DNA of 27,741 nt from Oceanospirillaceae bacterium (GCA_003523085.1 DPHD01000051.1:1-27741); one strand, 5' to 3'; numbered from the stretch's first letter, positions 6,893-14,292 are shown. A program made the numbers and translations. The notes: a model not told the origin generated them from the sequence alone.

Positions 6893-7885
6893 TTATTCCT
6901 TATCGCGCTGAGCTTGCTTTTTGTCGGCCTTCGCTTGGCGGCGTTGGGCGATGGTTTCAATGGCATCGGCACCTAGGTGGCCTTCGCCGCGCTGTTGGGA
7001 TAACTGCATTTGACGCTGGCGTTCTTCAAAACGCTGACGCTGGTCTGGCGTGTGTTTGTCAAAGCAGTGGGGGCAGCTAATACCCTCGAGGTATTTGTCG
7101 CTGCTTTGTTCTTCTTTAGTAATGGGTAAACGGCAAGCGTGGCATTGGTCGTACTGACCTTTTTCTAACTGGTGGTTTACCGTCACGCGGTTATCAAATA
7201 CAAAACATTCACCTTGCCATAGGGTTTCTGCTTCGGGTACTTCTTCTAGGTACTTGAGAATGCCGCCTTCGAGGTGATACACCTCTTCAAAGCCTTGTTC
7301 TTTAAGGTAGGCGGTGGATTTTTCACAACGAATACCACCGGTGCAGAACATGGCGACTTTTTTGTTTTTCTCAGGGTCTAAATGGTCACTGACGTACTGT
7401 GGAAATTCGCGAAAGGTGGTGGTGTCTGGGTTGAGAGCGCCTTCAAAGGTGCCAACTTTCACTTCGTAATCGTTACGTGTGTCTACTAATACCACGTCTG
7501 GGTCAGAAATAAGCGCATTCCAGTCTTGTGGTTTAACGTAGGTGCCCACCACTTGTTTGGGGTCTATGCCCTCTACACCCATGGTGACGATTTCTTTTTT
7601 GAGTTTCACTTTGGTGCGGTAAAACGGATTTTCGGCTTCAAACGACTCTTTGGTGACGATGTGTTGTAAACGGTGGTCTTTTTCAAACCAAGTGATCAGC
7701 GCGTCAATGCCTTGGCGGCTGCTGGCAACTGTGCCGTTGATGCCTTCTGAGGCGAGTAATAAGGTGCCACGAATGTTGTTGTATTGCATTACCTTGAGCA
7801 ATGGTTGGCGTAGGTCTTGAAATTTTTCTAGGGTGACGAATTTGTATAACGCACAGACAACAATCTGCGATTGATCTTGAGACAT
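6893..7885 (-). CDS. trhO: tRNA uridine(34) hydroxylase, rhodanese family
   Basis: TrhO (YceA) hydroxylates U34 of tRNAs to 5-hydroxyuridine, the precursor of cmo5U/mo5U, using O2. The 330-residue protein has an N-terminal UPF0176 acylphosphatase-like domain (residues 1-95, GTLLLASEGINGTVAS). A central rhodanese domain carries the active-site loop CTGGIRCEKS (C181, C187). The C-terminal region has two CxxC pairs (CHAC and CPHC) that probably bind zinc. The basic tail (QRRQAKADKKQAQRDKE) is common in the family. The start has AAGGA about 7 nt upstream. Length matches E. coli TrhO (350) with a shorter tail. Confidence 0.95.
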   Translation of the reverse strand: MSQDQSQIVVCALYKFVTLEKFQDLRQPLLKVMQYNNIRGTLLLASEGINGTVASSRQGIDALITWFEKDHRLQHIVTKESFEAENPFYRTKVKLKKEIVTMGVEGIDPKQVVGTYVKPQDWNALISDPDVVLVDTRNDYEVKVGTFEGALNPDTTTFREFPQYVSDHLDPEKNKKVAMFCTGGIRCEKSTAYLKEQGFEEVYHLEGGILKYLEEVPEAETLWQGECFVFDNRVTVNHQLEKGQYDQCHACRLPITKEEQSSDKYLEGISCPHCFDKHTPDQRQRFEERQRQMQLSQQRGEGHLGADAIETIAQRRQAKADKKQAQRDKE

Positions 7886-7992
7886 GGTAATTTCCTTAGC
7901 GAGCCGAAACGTAAATCCGGAGCGGGGGTTTAATGTGAGGCGCTATTTTACGGCATACGCGGCCATAAATCCAAGGGCTTAAAAAGTCTAGG

Positions 7993-8256
7993 CTATTCGT
8001 AATGGGTCCACAGGCGCAGTATTTTGACGGTTCTTTCACGGGCATAAACTTGATAGACAAGACGGTGCTGTATATTGATTCTGCGGGAATAAGCACCAGC
8101 TAAGTTGCCTACAAGTTGTTCGTAGGGTGGCGGGTTTTGAAAAGGGTCATTAACCAGTATTTCTAGTAACTTTGTAGCTTTGGTTTTTAAACCCGAAGCG
8201 GCAAGTTTTTTAGCATCTTTTTGAGCGTGTTTTGTGTAAACCAAAACCCAACTCAC
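7993..8256 (-). CDS. yoeB: YoeB family mRNA interferase toxin
   Basis: An 87-residue RelE-superfamily toxin. Residues equivalent to the E. coli YoeB active site are in place: E46 in PPYEQLVGNL, R65 in NIQHRLVYQVY, and the C-terminal His85 in WTHYE. SRRI before the His-Arg pair is also typical. YoeB cleaves mRNA in the ribosomal A site and is neutralised by YefM. The ATG overlaps the yefM stop by 4 nt (ATGA), the standard layout for translational coupling. Nothing suggests inactivation. Confidence 0.92.
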   Translation of the reverse strand: MSWVLVYTKHAQKDAKKLAASGLKTKATKLLEILVNDPFQNPPPYEQLVGNLAGAYSRRINIQHRLVYQVYARERTVKILRLWTHYE

Positions 8257-8495
8257 CAGCTTAGTTCCGTATCACACTCTGTCAATGGTTGAGCTAATCC
8301 GTCTTGAATGGAATGGCTCATACCCGGTATTGAGGTTAAATGCAGCGTTTCGGCGATAGCTTTCCAGTCTTCTTCGGACACGAGTACTGCATTGTTGCGT
8401 TTACCGGTAATAGTAATCGGCTGGTGACTATAGGACGCTTGGTCTATTAACTTATATAGGCTTGAGCGTGCTTCTGTAGCGGTGATGGTCGACAT
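8253..8495 (-). CDS. yefM: YefM/Phd family antitoxin
   Basis: An 80-residue antitoxin with the Phd/YefM N-terminal DNA-binding domain (MSTITATEARSSLYKLIDQA, then HQPITITGKRNNAVLVSEEDW) and an acidic, disordered C-terminal tail (LTECDTELSW) that would wrap the toxin. GGGAG lies about 6 nt before the ATG. It is first in the yefM-yoeB operon, and a palindromic region 8504-8540 directly upstream is a good candidate for its autoregulatory operator. Confidence 0.92.
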   Translation of the reverse strand: MSTITATEARSSLYKLIDQASYSHQPITITGKRNNAVLVSEEDWKAIAETLHLTSIPGMSHSIQDGLAQPLTECDTELSW

Positions 8496-8503
8496 AATTT
8501 ACT

Positions 8504-8540
8504 CCCGTTTAAGTAAGCGTACGCTTTTACGTACTACGGG
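8504..8540 (-). promoter_or_regulatory. Palindromic operator candidate upstream of yefM-yoeB
   Basis: The core AAGCGTACGCTT (8515-8526) is a perfect 12-bp palindrome, flanked by TACGTA and by outer arms CCCGT (8504-8508) and ACGGG (8536-8540). It fills the gap between the DMT transporter stop (8527) and the yefM ribosome site. YefM-type antitoxins bind palindromes with a GTAC-centred core, which fits. As a hairpin it could also end transcription from the upstream operon, but it has no U-tract. Confidence 0.5.
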
Positions 8541-9453
8541 TCAATGGTTGAGAGCTTGAGCGTGGCTGCACTAAGGTTAAACCACCTAACATACAAACCA
8601 ACGCCAGCCATACCAAGGCGGAATGACTTTCGCCTAACAACAACATGCCAAACAGTACGCCAGAAAGGGTAACTACATAAGCCACTTGACTGGCAAATAC
8701 GGCGCCCGTTCGACCCACTAACCAGATGTACCCGGTGTAAGCCACAACGTGAAGTAGGCTGTTGGCAAGAATGGCCCACTCTACGGACGTCCATGTATGG
8801 CTAAGGTCTACCCATGAATCTGTGGCGAAGGTTATGGGCGTACAAATTAATAAGCCAATGATAGACGCGCCACGTAACGTGGTGAGCGGGTCCATGTGAG
8901 TAGGCGTATAGCGAGCAATGTAATTGCCTTCGATACCATAGAAAAAAGGTGCCACTAAGGCTAAGAGCATAAAAAACCCTAAACCTCGGCTGGTAAAATC
9001 TGCTTCTGGCCCAAGAATGAGACCAATGGCCACGGCACCTAATAAAATGCCTACAACGCGTAGCCCCTCAAATTTTTCAGTCCGGATCACCAGCGCAACC
9101 ATCAGTGTGAACATGGGCACAGTGGCCAAGCCGATGGCCAGTAAACCTGCTGGCAGGTGGGCAGCAACAATATATGAGGTGGTGTTGGGGATTATTGTGC
9201 CCACTAAAGCCACAATGGCATAAAATCTCACGTCTGCGGTTTTTATAGGCAGAGGTTTGCCTTGAAATAGTCCAATTAGTGTCAATATGACTGCGCCCAA
9301 AGCTAATTGCCAAAAAATCAACCCAAGGGGCTGATGACCCGTAGAAACAACGTGTTTCATAATAACGATGGTACTGCCCCACACGGTGCCTAACAGGAGT
9401 AGACAGGCCAGTGAAATGAGCTTGGTAGACGGTTTTTTTAATAACTTAGGCAC
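8527..9453 (-). CDS. DMT superfamily (EamA) transporter of the catabolic locus
   Basis: A 308-residue inner-membrane protein with about ten hydrophobic helices in two EamA repeats. The first repeat is marked by LLLLGTVWGSTIVIMKHVV and the second by ANSLLHVVAYTGYIWLVGRTGAVFASQVAYV, ending in GESHSALVWLALVCMLGG. The family exports or imports metabolites; the substrate is not readable. Its start overlaps the end of the dehydrogenase gene by 8 nt, so it is translated from the same operon as the three upstream genes. It probably handles the substrate or product of that pathway (inference). Confidence 0.85.
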   Translation of the reverse strand: MPKLLKKPSTKLISLACLLLLGTVWGSTIVIMKHVVSTGHQPLGLIFWQLALGAVILTLIGLFQGKPLPIKTADVRFYAIVALVGTIIPNTTSYIVAAHLPAGLLAIGLATVPMFTLMVALVIRTEKFEGLRVVGILLGAVAIGLILGPEADFTSRGLGFFMLLALVAPFFYGIEGNYIARYTPTHMDPLTTLRGASIIGLLICTPITFATDSWVDLSHTWTSVEWAILANSLLHVVAYTGYIWLVGRTGAVFASQVAYVVTLSGVLFGMLLLGESHSALVWLALVCMLGGLTLVQPRSSSQPLTRST

Positions 9454-10339
9454 GTAGGTTTTGCCCCGCGTCTTGCTCGATGAGTTTCAACACACTTAAG
9501 TGGGGTTGGTCTGGGCCATAGGTTGCTAGCGCCGTTTGGTAGGTCTCGTTGACCTTGTTGCCTAAGCTAAGGTTAACCCCAAGATGTTGGCCCTGTTGGG
9601 CGATTAGGCGCATGTCTTTGGCGGCTAAACCTAAGCTGAATGAGGGGTCGTAAGAACCATCTAACACCTTTGGGATGTAGCTGTCTGCAACGTAGCTTTG
9701 GGCGCAACTGCGCTGCAATACGGTGTGCAAGTTGGATAAGTCGATGTCTGCTTTGGCGGCCATCATCATGGCCTCGCCAATGCCTTGGGCGACCAAATAG
9801 TTGAGGTGTAATTGGGTCAGTTTAGTCACATAACCCGCACCGCTGGGGCCCATGCGTAGTGCAATGTTGGTGAATGAGGCTAGCAGATCGGCAAGCTCAT
9901 CAAGGGTCTGCTGTTCACCGCCCAGCAACATGGTCAAGGTGCCGGCTGCTGCGCCCTCTGCACCACCGGTGACTGGGCCGTCAATTAAGGTGAGGTGGTT
10001 TGGTGCGGCGGCGCATATTTTTTGCCATTCAACTAATTCGTTGGTGCTGGTTTCAACCCAAGTAGCACCGTGTTTCAGCTGGGCTAAAATGCCTTGCTCA
10101 CCCAGGGCTAAATGGTTTATTTCTTTACTGCTGGGTAAGGAGGTAAATAACACATCTGAGGTTTGCGCCACGGTCGCGATGTTAGACCCTGCTGTTGCTC
10201 CCAAGTTAGTGATGGCTGCCACCTTGGCAGGGTCTAGGTCTAATACGCTAAGTTGGTGACCTTGATCTGAGCAGTAGTGTTGTAGGTTCTTCGCCATGCC
10301 AGAACCCATGTTGCCTAGGCCTATAAATCCAATGTTCAT
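9446..10339 (-). CDS. Beta-hydroxyacid dehydrogenase family (3-hydroxyisobutyrate dehydrogenase-like) oxidoreductase
   Basis: A 297-residue NAD(P)-dependent enzyme. The N-terminal Rossmann motif is GFIGLGNMGSGMAKNL (residues 4-19), with LFTSLPSSKE and the substrate loop DGPVTGGAEGAAAGTLTMLL (120-139). The catalytic lysine is K173 in GAGYVTKLTQLHLNY. The family usually has KxxNN here; this protein has K-LTQL, so the conserved Asn four residues after the Lys is Leu. That may mean an altered substrate. Spacing to the upstream oxygenase-like gene is 19 nt. The family includes 3-hydroxyisobutyrate, tartronate semialdehyde and L-threonate dehydrogenases; a choice among them is not justified. Confidence 0.85.
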   Translation of the reverse strand: MNIGFIGLGNMGSGMAKNLQHYCSDQGHQLSVLDLDPAKVAAITNLGATAGSNIATVAQTSDVLFTSLPSSKEINHLALGEQGILAQLKHGATWVETSTNELVEWQKICAAAPNHLTLIDGPVTGGAEGAAAGTLTMLLGGEQQTLDELADLLASFTNIALRMGPSGAGYVTKLTQLHLNYLVAQGIGEAMMMAAKADIDLSNLHTVLQRSCAQSYVADSYIPKVLDGSYDPSFSLGLAAKDMRLIAQQGQHLGVNLSLGNKVNETYQTALATYGPDQPHLSVLKLIEQDAGQNLRA

Positions 10340-10358
10340 GTTGTGTCTCTGGTTAGGG

Positions 10359-11231
10359 TTAATCGATGAGTTGATCTAAACGGGCCATGTCACGTTCGTG
10401 ATGTATATCCATAGCACGGCCATAAAAGGCTTTGGCATGATGGGGCCGGTTAACTAAATAGGGGTTAGTTACATAAGTGGGTAGGGCAATGATGCGTGCC
10501 ATGGGCCCGCGTGTAGGGGTGACCCGGTGCAGTGAGTAGCGGCCTTTAAACAGCTGCAGGTCACCGGTTTTTAATGGCAGCACCTTGATGCGCGATCGCT
10601 CACCATCAAATAGTACTTTAGTGACTTCGTCAAAGCACTCGTCTTTGGGGTTGCGTAGACCGGGTACATATTCAAAATCACCACCCGATTCGGCTTCTTG
10701 CACTAAAATACTTACGGTAAAGTCGTTGCCGTCAAAGTGCCATGGGAAGTAGTCTCCGTCACCCATTACACTGTAAGGATTACGACCCAAAGGTTCGGCC
10801 CAACGGTAAATGGGCCCTTGGTTTAAACACTCTGCAACAAAGTGAACCATGACGTCGCTGTCGTAAATTTTGCGTAATATGGAGTCTGCTTCAAGGTGAT
10901 CAGAATTGATAAAGGCACTGGTGCGGGTTTCAAAATAACGCCGTGGGTCCCTTTCTGGCAGGCTGGTATCTTCGGCGGTTAAATAGGGGTTGATGCGGGC
11001 ATCGGCTTGCCTAGCATAGGGCATAAGCCGGTGGGCTTCTGCACACATAGCTGCAATCGCCTCGGGTTTGATGAACTGTGGTACGTGGGCACAGCCGTAC
11101 GCTTCTATGTCTTGCTGACATGACCTTACCAGCGCCTGGCGTACGGGGCTGGTAAGGTCATGAATGGGAAACTGCTCTAAATCAATAAAGTCTTGCAGCC
11201 GAATTTCGGCTGCAGCGAAGGCGCTAGGCAT
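10359..11231 (-). CDS. Fe(II)/2-oxoglutarate-dependent oxygenase-like protein
   Basis: A 290-residue cytosolic protein with a double-stranded beta-helix metal triad: H165 and D167 in FPWHFDGNDFTVSILVQ, and distal H235 in KGRYSLHRVTPT. R246 (MARIIALPTY), 11 residues after the distal His, is the expected 2-oxoglutarate carboxylate ligand. SGGDFEYVPGLRNP between the strands is typical of these oxygenases. I choose ATG 11231 over an in-frame TTG at 11246 because GAGGAG (11244-11239) sits 7 nt before the ATG and overlaps the upstream alternative. It would hydroxylate or oxidatively cleave a small acid; the substrate is unknown. It lies between the aldolase-like and dehydrogenase genes. Confidence 0.78.
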   Translation of the reverse strand: MPSAFAAAEIRLQDFIDLEQFPIHDLTSPVRQALVRSCQQDIEAYGCAHVPQFIKPEAIAAMCAEAHRLMPYARQADARINPYLTAEDTSLPERDPRRYFETRTSAFINSDHLEADSILRKIYDSDVMVHFVAECLNQGPIYRWAEPLGRNPYSVMGDGDYFPWHFDGNDFTVSILVQEAESGGDFEYVPGLRNPKDECFDEVTKVLFDGERSRIKVLPLKTGDLQLFKGRYSLHRVTPTRGPMARIIALPTYVTNPYLVNRPHHAKAFYGRAMDIHHERDMARLDQLID

Positions 11232-11261
11232 GGCGTCTCTCCTCAATCTGTAGGGGCTTTG

Positions 11262-11987
11262 TTAGTGCTTGTAGCTGGGGTCTAAGCGGTCACATTTGCG
11301 TAGGAGTGCAGGCCATTCATAAAGGCCCGGTGAAAAGGCTTCATATTGCTTGCTGGCCGTTTGCCACAGTTCTGGGCTGCCATTTTTTACCTTAAGGCTA
11401 CTCGAAGTCACTTGCAGCGCTACTTCGCACATACGGATCAGGTAGTACATTTTCATAAAACATTCGCCCGCCGTAGCGCCCGCCGTTAGGAAGCCGTGGT
11501 TACGCATGACCAATAGACCTCCTTCACCCATGTTGTCTGCAATGCGGTGACGTTCATCAGGGTCCACCGACAGGCCTTCCCAGTCGTGGTAGCCAATCTT
11601 GCCATAGAGCATGGAAGAGTCTTGAATAAAATGGGGGATCTCTTCAAATGCGGTGGCCGCAGCAGCGGACTTTGGGTGTGCATGAAATACAAACTTGTGA
11701 TTAGGGTGGTTAAGGTGAATCGCGCTGTGGATAATAAAACCAGCGGTGTTGAGGTCCTTAGGGCCATCAACTACGGTACCTTCTTCATCCACTTTAATTA
11801 GGTTAGATGCACACACTTCATCGTAATAGTGGCCAAAGCGGTGCATAAAAAAGTTATGGTCTGTACCCGGTGCACGGGCGGTAATGTGATTCCAAATGGT
11901 GTCGTCCCAGCCAAAGTGGTGCGTGAGGCGAAACATGGCGGCTAAATCAATACGAACTTGTTGCTCTTCTTGTTGTAAATTATTCAT
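11262..11987 (-). CDS. Class II aldolase/adducin family protein lacking the canonical catalytic glutamate
   Basis: A 241-residue protein with the class II aldolase/adducin fold. Zinc-ligand histidines are visible in VFHAHPKSAAA (H102, H104) and MRNHGFLTAG (H164). Aligning with L-fuculose-phosphate aldolase, whose catalytic Glu73 is in SSEWRFH, the matching segment here is TAGFIIH, so the Glu is Gly83. This places it with the adducin-like members whose reactions are mostly unknown. It is the first gene of a four-gene operon (30-nt gap to the next) and is divergent from the enolase-superfamily gene across 154 nt. Confidence 0.85.
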   Translation of the reverse strand: MNNLQQEEQQVRIDLAAMFRLTHHFGWDDTIWNHITARAPGTDHNFFMHRFGHYYDEVCASNLIKVDEEGTVVDGPKDLNTAGFIIHSAIHLNHPNHKFVFHAHPKSAAAATAFEEIPHFIQDSSMLYGKIGYHDWEGLSVDPDERHRIADNMGEGGLLVMRNHGFLTAGATAGECFMKMYYLIRMCEVALQVTSSSLKVKNGSPELWQTASKQYEAFSPGLYEWPALLRKCDRLDPSYKH

Positions 11988-12041
11988 TGTCTATGGCTCA
12001 CACAATAGCGGGTTAATCGATACAGATCAGGCCGCATAATT

Positions 12042-12092
12042 GCACCAATTTTGATGGAAGTAAATGGCTTTAAAAGGCTTCTTTTTTGGTGC
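12042..12092. promoter_or_regulatory. Inverted repeat in the divergent control region of the catabolic locus
   Basis: GCACCAA (12042-12048) and TTGGTGC (12086-12092) form perfect 7-bp arms 37 nt apart in the 154-nt space between the divergent aldolase-like and enolase-superfamily genes. The interval is AT-rich. Two-site spacing of this kind suits a looping or dimer-of-dimers regulator, but no regulator gene is nearby. The arms are seen; the role is inference. Confidence 0.3.
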
Positions 12093-12141
12093 CTTTGGTT
12101 TTACACTCAAACATGACTAGATGCCCTAAGAAGACACGGAT

Positions 12142-13227
12142 ATGAAAGTAACTGCTTTAACCACACGCTTAGTTAACTTGCCGTTAGACAAGCCCATTAG
12201 AACCGCAATCCACGACATGAAATCAGTGGGTTGTGTGTGTTTAACCGTCCATACCGACGAGGGTCTAATAGGTGAGGCGTATGCTTTTTCACTCAATGCC
12301 GTACGGTTGAAGGTGCTTGATGAAATGATCAAAGGCCTGGCCGCATTGGTGGTGGGTAAAGACCCCCATTATAGCGAAGGCATTTGGCAATCTATTTGGC
12401 AAGAGATTAACCCTAGTGGCTTAAAAGGCGTGACGGTTTCGGCCTTGTCTACCATTGACACGGCCCTTTGGGACATCGTTGGCAAGGCGGCCCAACAACC
12501 TCTGTATAAGCTGTTTGGCGCGTGCCGAGATAACATTGCCACCTATGCCAGTGGCGGATTGTGGTTGTCTGCGTCTATCGATGAGCTAGTGCAGGAGGCA
12601 GATGAACTCGTGCAGCAGGGTTTTGTGGCCATGAAGTTACGCCTTGGTAAAGCCACTATTGCCGAGGATGTAGAACGGGTGAAACAAGTGCGCAGTGCTA
12701 TTGGTACAGACATTGAGCTATTGTGTGATGCCAACCAAGCCTTTACGCCTAAACATGCCATTCGGTTGGGGCAAGAGTTGCAACACCATGGTGTTAACTG
12801 GTTAGAAGAACCCGTAGCGGCCTATGACTTAAAAGGCCATGCCCAAGTGCGTAATGCACTGAGCCTAGATGTGGCGTCTGGTGAGGGTGAGTACACGCGT
12901 TTTGGCATACAAAATATGATCGATGCGGGTGCCGCCGATATCTTAATGCCAGACCTACAACGTATTGGAGGTTTAACGGAAATGTTACGGGTGGCCCACT
13001 TGGCCAGTGCCCATAACCTGCCCATATCTACGCACATATTTACCGAACAAAGTTTGTCTATCGCTGGTAGTTGTAGTAATTGTATATCGGTAGAACACAT
13101 GCCCTGGTATGCGCGTTTGTTTAACGAATCAATGGTGTTAGAGTCTGGAAAAATAAACATGCCCACGGGTCATGGGTTAGGCTTTACTTTTAATACCGAA
13201 TTGCTAGCCCACTATGCGCTTGATTAA
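12142..13227 (+). CDS. Mandelate racemase/muconate lactonizing (enolase superfamily) enzyme
   Basis: A 361-residue enzyme with an N-terminal capping domain and a (beta/alpha)7beta barrel. Metal ligands are D196 (LLCDANQAF), E222 (NWLEEPV) and E248 (ASGEGEY). The general-base candidates are K165 in AMKLRLG and the His298-Asp271 dyad (STHIF, LMPDLQRIGG). These positions are each one higher than in Pseudomonas mandelate racemase, so the alignment is firm. The second lysine of the KxK motif is Arg167 here. That points to the mandelate racemase subgroup, probably a sugar-acid dehydratase or racemase working through the His-Asp dyad. The plus-strand start has AAGAAG about 8 nt upstream. It pairs with the divergent operon at 8527-11987. 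Confidence 0.88.
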   Translation: MKVTALTTRLVNLPLDKPIRTAIHDMKSVGCVCLTVHTDEGLIGEAYAFSLNAVRLKVLDEMIKGLAALVVGKDPHYSEGIWQSIWQEINPSGLKGVTVSALSTIDTALWDIVGKAAQQPLYKLFGACRDNIATYASGGLWLSASIDELVQEADELVQQGFVAMKLRLGKATIAEDVERVKQVRSAIGTDIELLCDANQAFTPKHAIRLGQELQHHGVNWLEEPVAAYDLKGHAQVRNALSLDVASGEGEYTRFGIQNMIDAGAADILMPDLQRIGGLTEMLRVAHLASAHNLPISTHIFTEQSLSIAGSCSNCISVEHMPWYARLFNESMVLESGKINMPTGHGLGFTFNTELLAHYALD

Positions 13228-13231
13228 ATCC

Positions 13232-13270
13232 ACCGTCATTGCGAAGCCTGCAAGGCTGTGGCAATCCACC
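13232..13270. repeat. REP/palindromic repeat element
   Basis: The 39-nt element starts ACCGTCATTGCGA and ends GTGGCAATCCACC. Arms ATTGC (13238-13242) and GCAAT (13261-13265) and inner arms AGCCT/AGGCT around GCA form an imperfect hairpin. The consensus CGTCATTGCGA...GGCAATCCA is a widespread bacterial intergenic palindrome. It begins 5 nt after the enolase-superfamily stop and just downstream of the convergent alkyltransferase-like gene, where it may also stabilise or end both messages. There is one copy in this window. Confidence 0.7.
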
Positions 13271-13275
13271 ATGGG

Positions 13276-13617
13276 TTAGGGCCGCCACAGATAGTGTTGC
13301 AAAGACACTTTATGGTTGTGCAGCCGCACACCTTCCTGTTCGAGCTTTTCCCGTTGGCGCGCGTAGCCTGCTGTAGCCGGCGGGAAGGCCAACTTGCCGC
13401 TGGCGGTAATAACCCGGTGCCAAGGTAACGACGAATCTTTAGGTAACTGGCGTAAGCACCAACCCACCCAACGGGCGGCGCCAACTTGCCCAGCTAAGGC
13501 GGCGAGTTGACCATAGCTGGCAACCTTGCCTACTGGTATGGCGGCAATGGTTTGGTACAACTGTTGGCGGCGAAGCAGTTGTTGCTCTTGTTGTGTTTGT
13601 TGGTGGGGGTCTTTCAT
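13276..13617 (-). CDS. Alkyltransferase-like protein (ATL, YbaZ/Atl1 type)
   Basis: A 113-residue protein of the O6-methylguanine-DNA methyltransferase C-terminal fold. The methyl-accepting Cys of the PCHRV motif is replaced by Trp: PWHRV at residues 65-69. VGKVASYGQLAALAG carries the Tyr of the DNA-binding helix, and GAARWVGWCL the arginine finger. ATL proteins bind O6-alkylguanine without repairing it and hand the lesion to nucleotide excision repair. The ATG at 13617 is chosen over an upstream GTG (13659) because the family starts near here; no strong ribosome site is seen. The gene is divergent from fxsA with 57 nt between. Confidence 0.9.
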   Translation of the reverse strand: MKDPHQQTQQEQQLLRRQQLYQTIAAIPVGKVASYGQLAALAGQVGAARWVGWCLRQLPKDSSLPWHRVITASGKLAFPPATAGYARQREKLEQEGVRLHNHKVSLQHYLWRP

Positions 13618-13674
13618 TTTTCTGGTATGGCCGCATATAGGGAACACAGTTAACTTCACTAAGACTACATTATT

Positions 13675-14163
13675 ATGCGCTTTCTTTTTATTTTATTTAT
13701 TGCTGTGCCGATTGTGGAAATGGTGGTACTTATTCAAGTGGGCCAACAAATCGGCGCCCTATGGACCATAGCCTTGGTATTGCTTACCGCCTTCATTGGT
13801 ATTAACTTACTTCGGCATCAGGGCTTGGCGACTTTGAGCCGAGCTAACTGGCGTATGCGCTCGGGTCAAATCCCGGCCCAAGAGATGTTGGAAGGCATTT
13901 TATTAGCCGTAGGCGGTGCCTTGTTGCTAACCCCGGGTTTTGTTACCGATAGCATTGGCTTTTTGTTGCTGCTGCCGTTTACGCGTCAGTTCTTCGCAAC
14001 GCGCTTGATGGGCCGCTTCAAAACATTCTCCAAAGCGAATGCCGGTGCTACGGGTGGTTTTGCTCAAGGCGGCTTTGGCGCTGGCTTTGATAAAGACGAA
14101 AGTATAATAGAAGGGGAGTTTGATGCCCCGCAAAATACCCACAAGAGCAATAAGATTGAATAA
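13675..14163 (+). CDS. fxsA: FxsA family inner-membrane protein
   Basis: A 162-residue protein with two N-terminal membrane helices (MRFLFILFIAVPIVEMVVL and IGALWTIALVLLTAFIGINL), a conserved amphipathic stretch with GQIPAQEMLEG, and a third hydrophobic region LLTPGFVTDSIGFLLLLP followed by TRQF. The glycine-rich tail (GGFAQGGFGAGF) is soluble. FxsA overproduction relieves F-plasmid exclusion of phage T7 in E. coli; the normal job is unclear. It lies directly before groES, a common arrangement, but groES has its own heat-shock promoter. Confidence 0.92.
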   Translation: MRFLFILFIAVPIVEMVVLIQVGQQIGALWTIALVLLTAFIGINLLRHQGLATLSRANWRMRSGQIPAQEMLEGILLAVGGALLLTPGFVTDSIGFLLLLPFTRQFFATRLMGRFKTFSKANAGATGGFAQGGFGAGFDKDESIIEGEFDAPQNTHKSNKIE

Positions 14164-14198
14164 AGTTAAGTTATCTAAACTTTATTTGGGGTTTGCTA

Positions 14199-14223
14199 TT
14201 GAAAACCTCACTTCACCCCATAT
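14199..14223 (+). promoter_or_regulatory. Sigma-32-type heat-shock promoter of groESL
   Basis: TTGAAA (14199-14204) and CCCCATAT (14216-14223) with an 11-nt spacer match the RpoH consensus (CTTGAAA ... CCCCATnT), though the spacer is on the short side. The region is 70 nt before the groES start. No CIRCE inverted repeat is seen, so control by HrcA is unlikely. The ribosome site AGGAG is at 14278-14282. Confidence 0.6.
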
Positions 14224-14292
14224 CTAAGAACTCGATATTAAAAACAATTCCGGCTTAGTCGGAGATACCTACATTTTAGGAGTACAAAGGTA

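Noticed and set aside
6882..6904. Direct repeat of TTATTCCTTA next to the trhO stop
   Set aside because: It partly reflects the trhO C-terminal codons and is too short to support a repeat call.
13618..13659. Longer start of the alkyltransferase-like gene (GTG at 13659)
   Set aside because: No ribosome site and no family similarity in the extra 14 residues.
14186..14221. Possible CIRCE element in the groESL leader
   Set aside because: GGGG/CCCC arms do not match the CIRCE consensus; the sigma-32-type boxes explain the region better.
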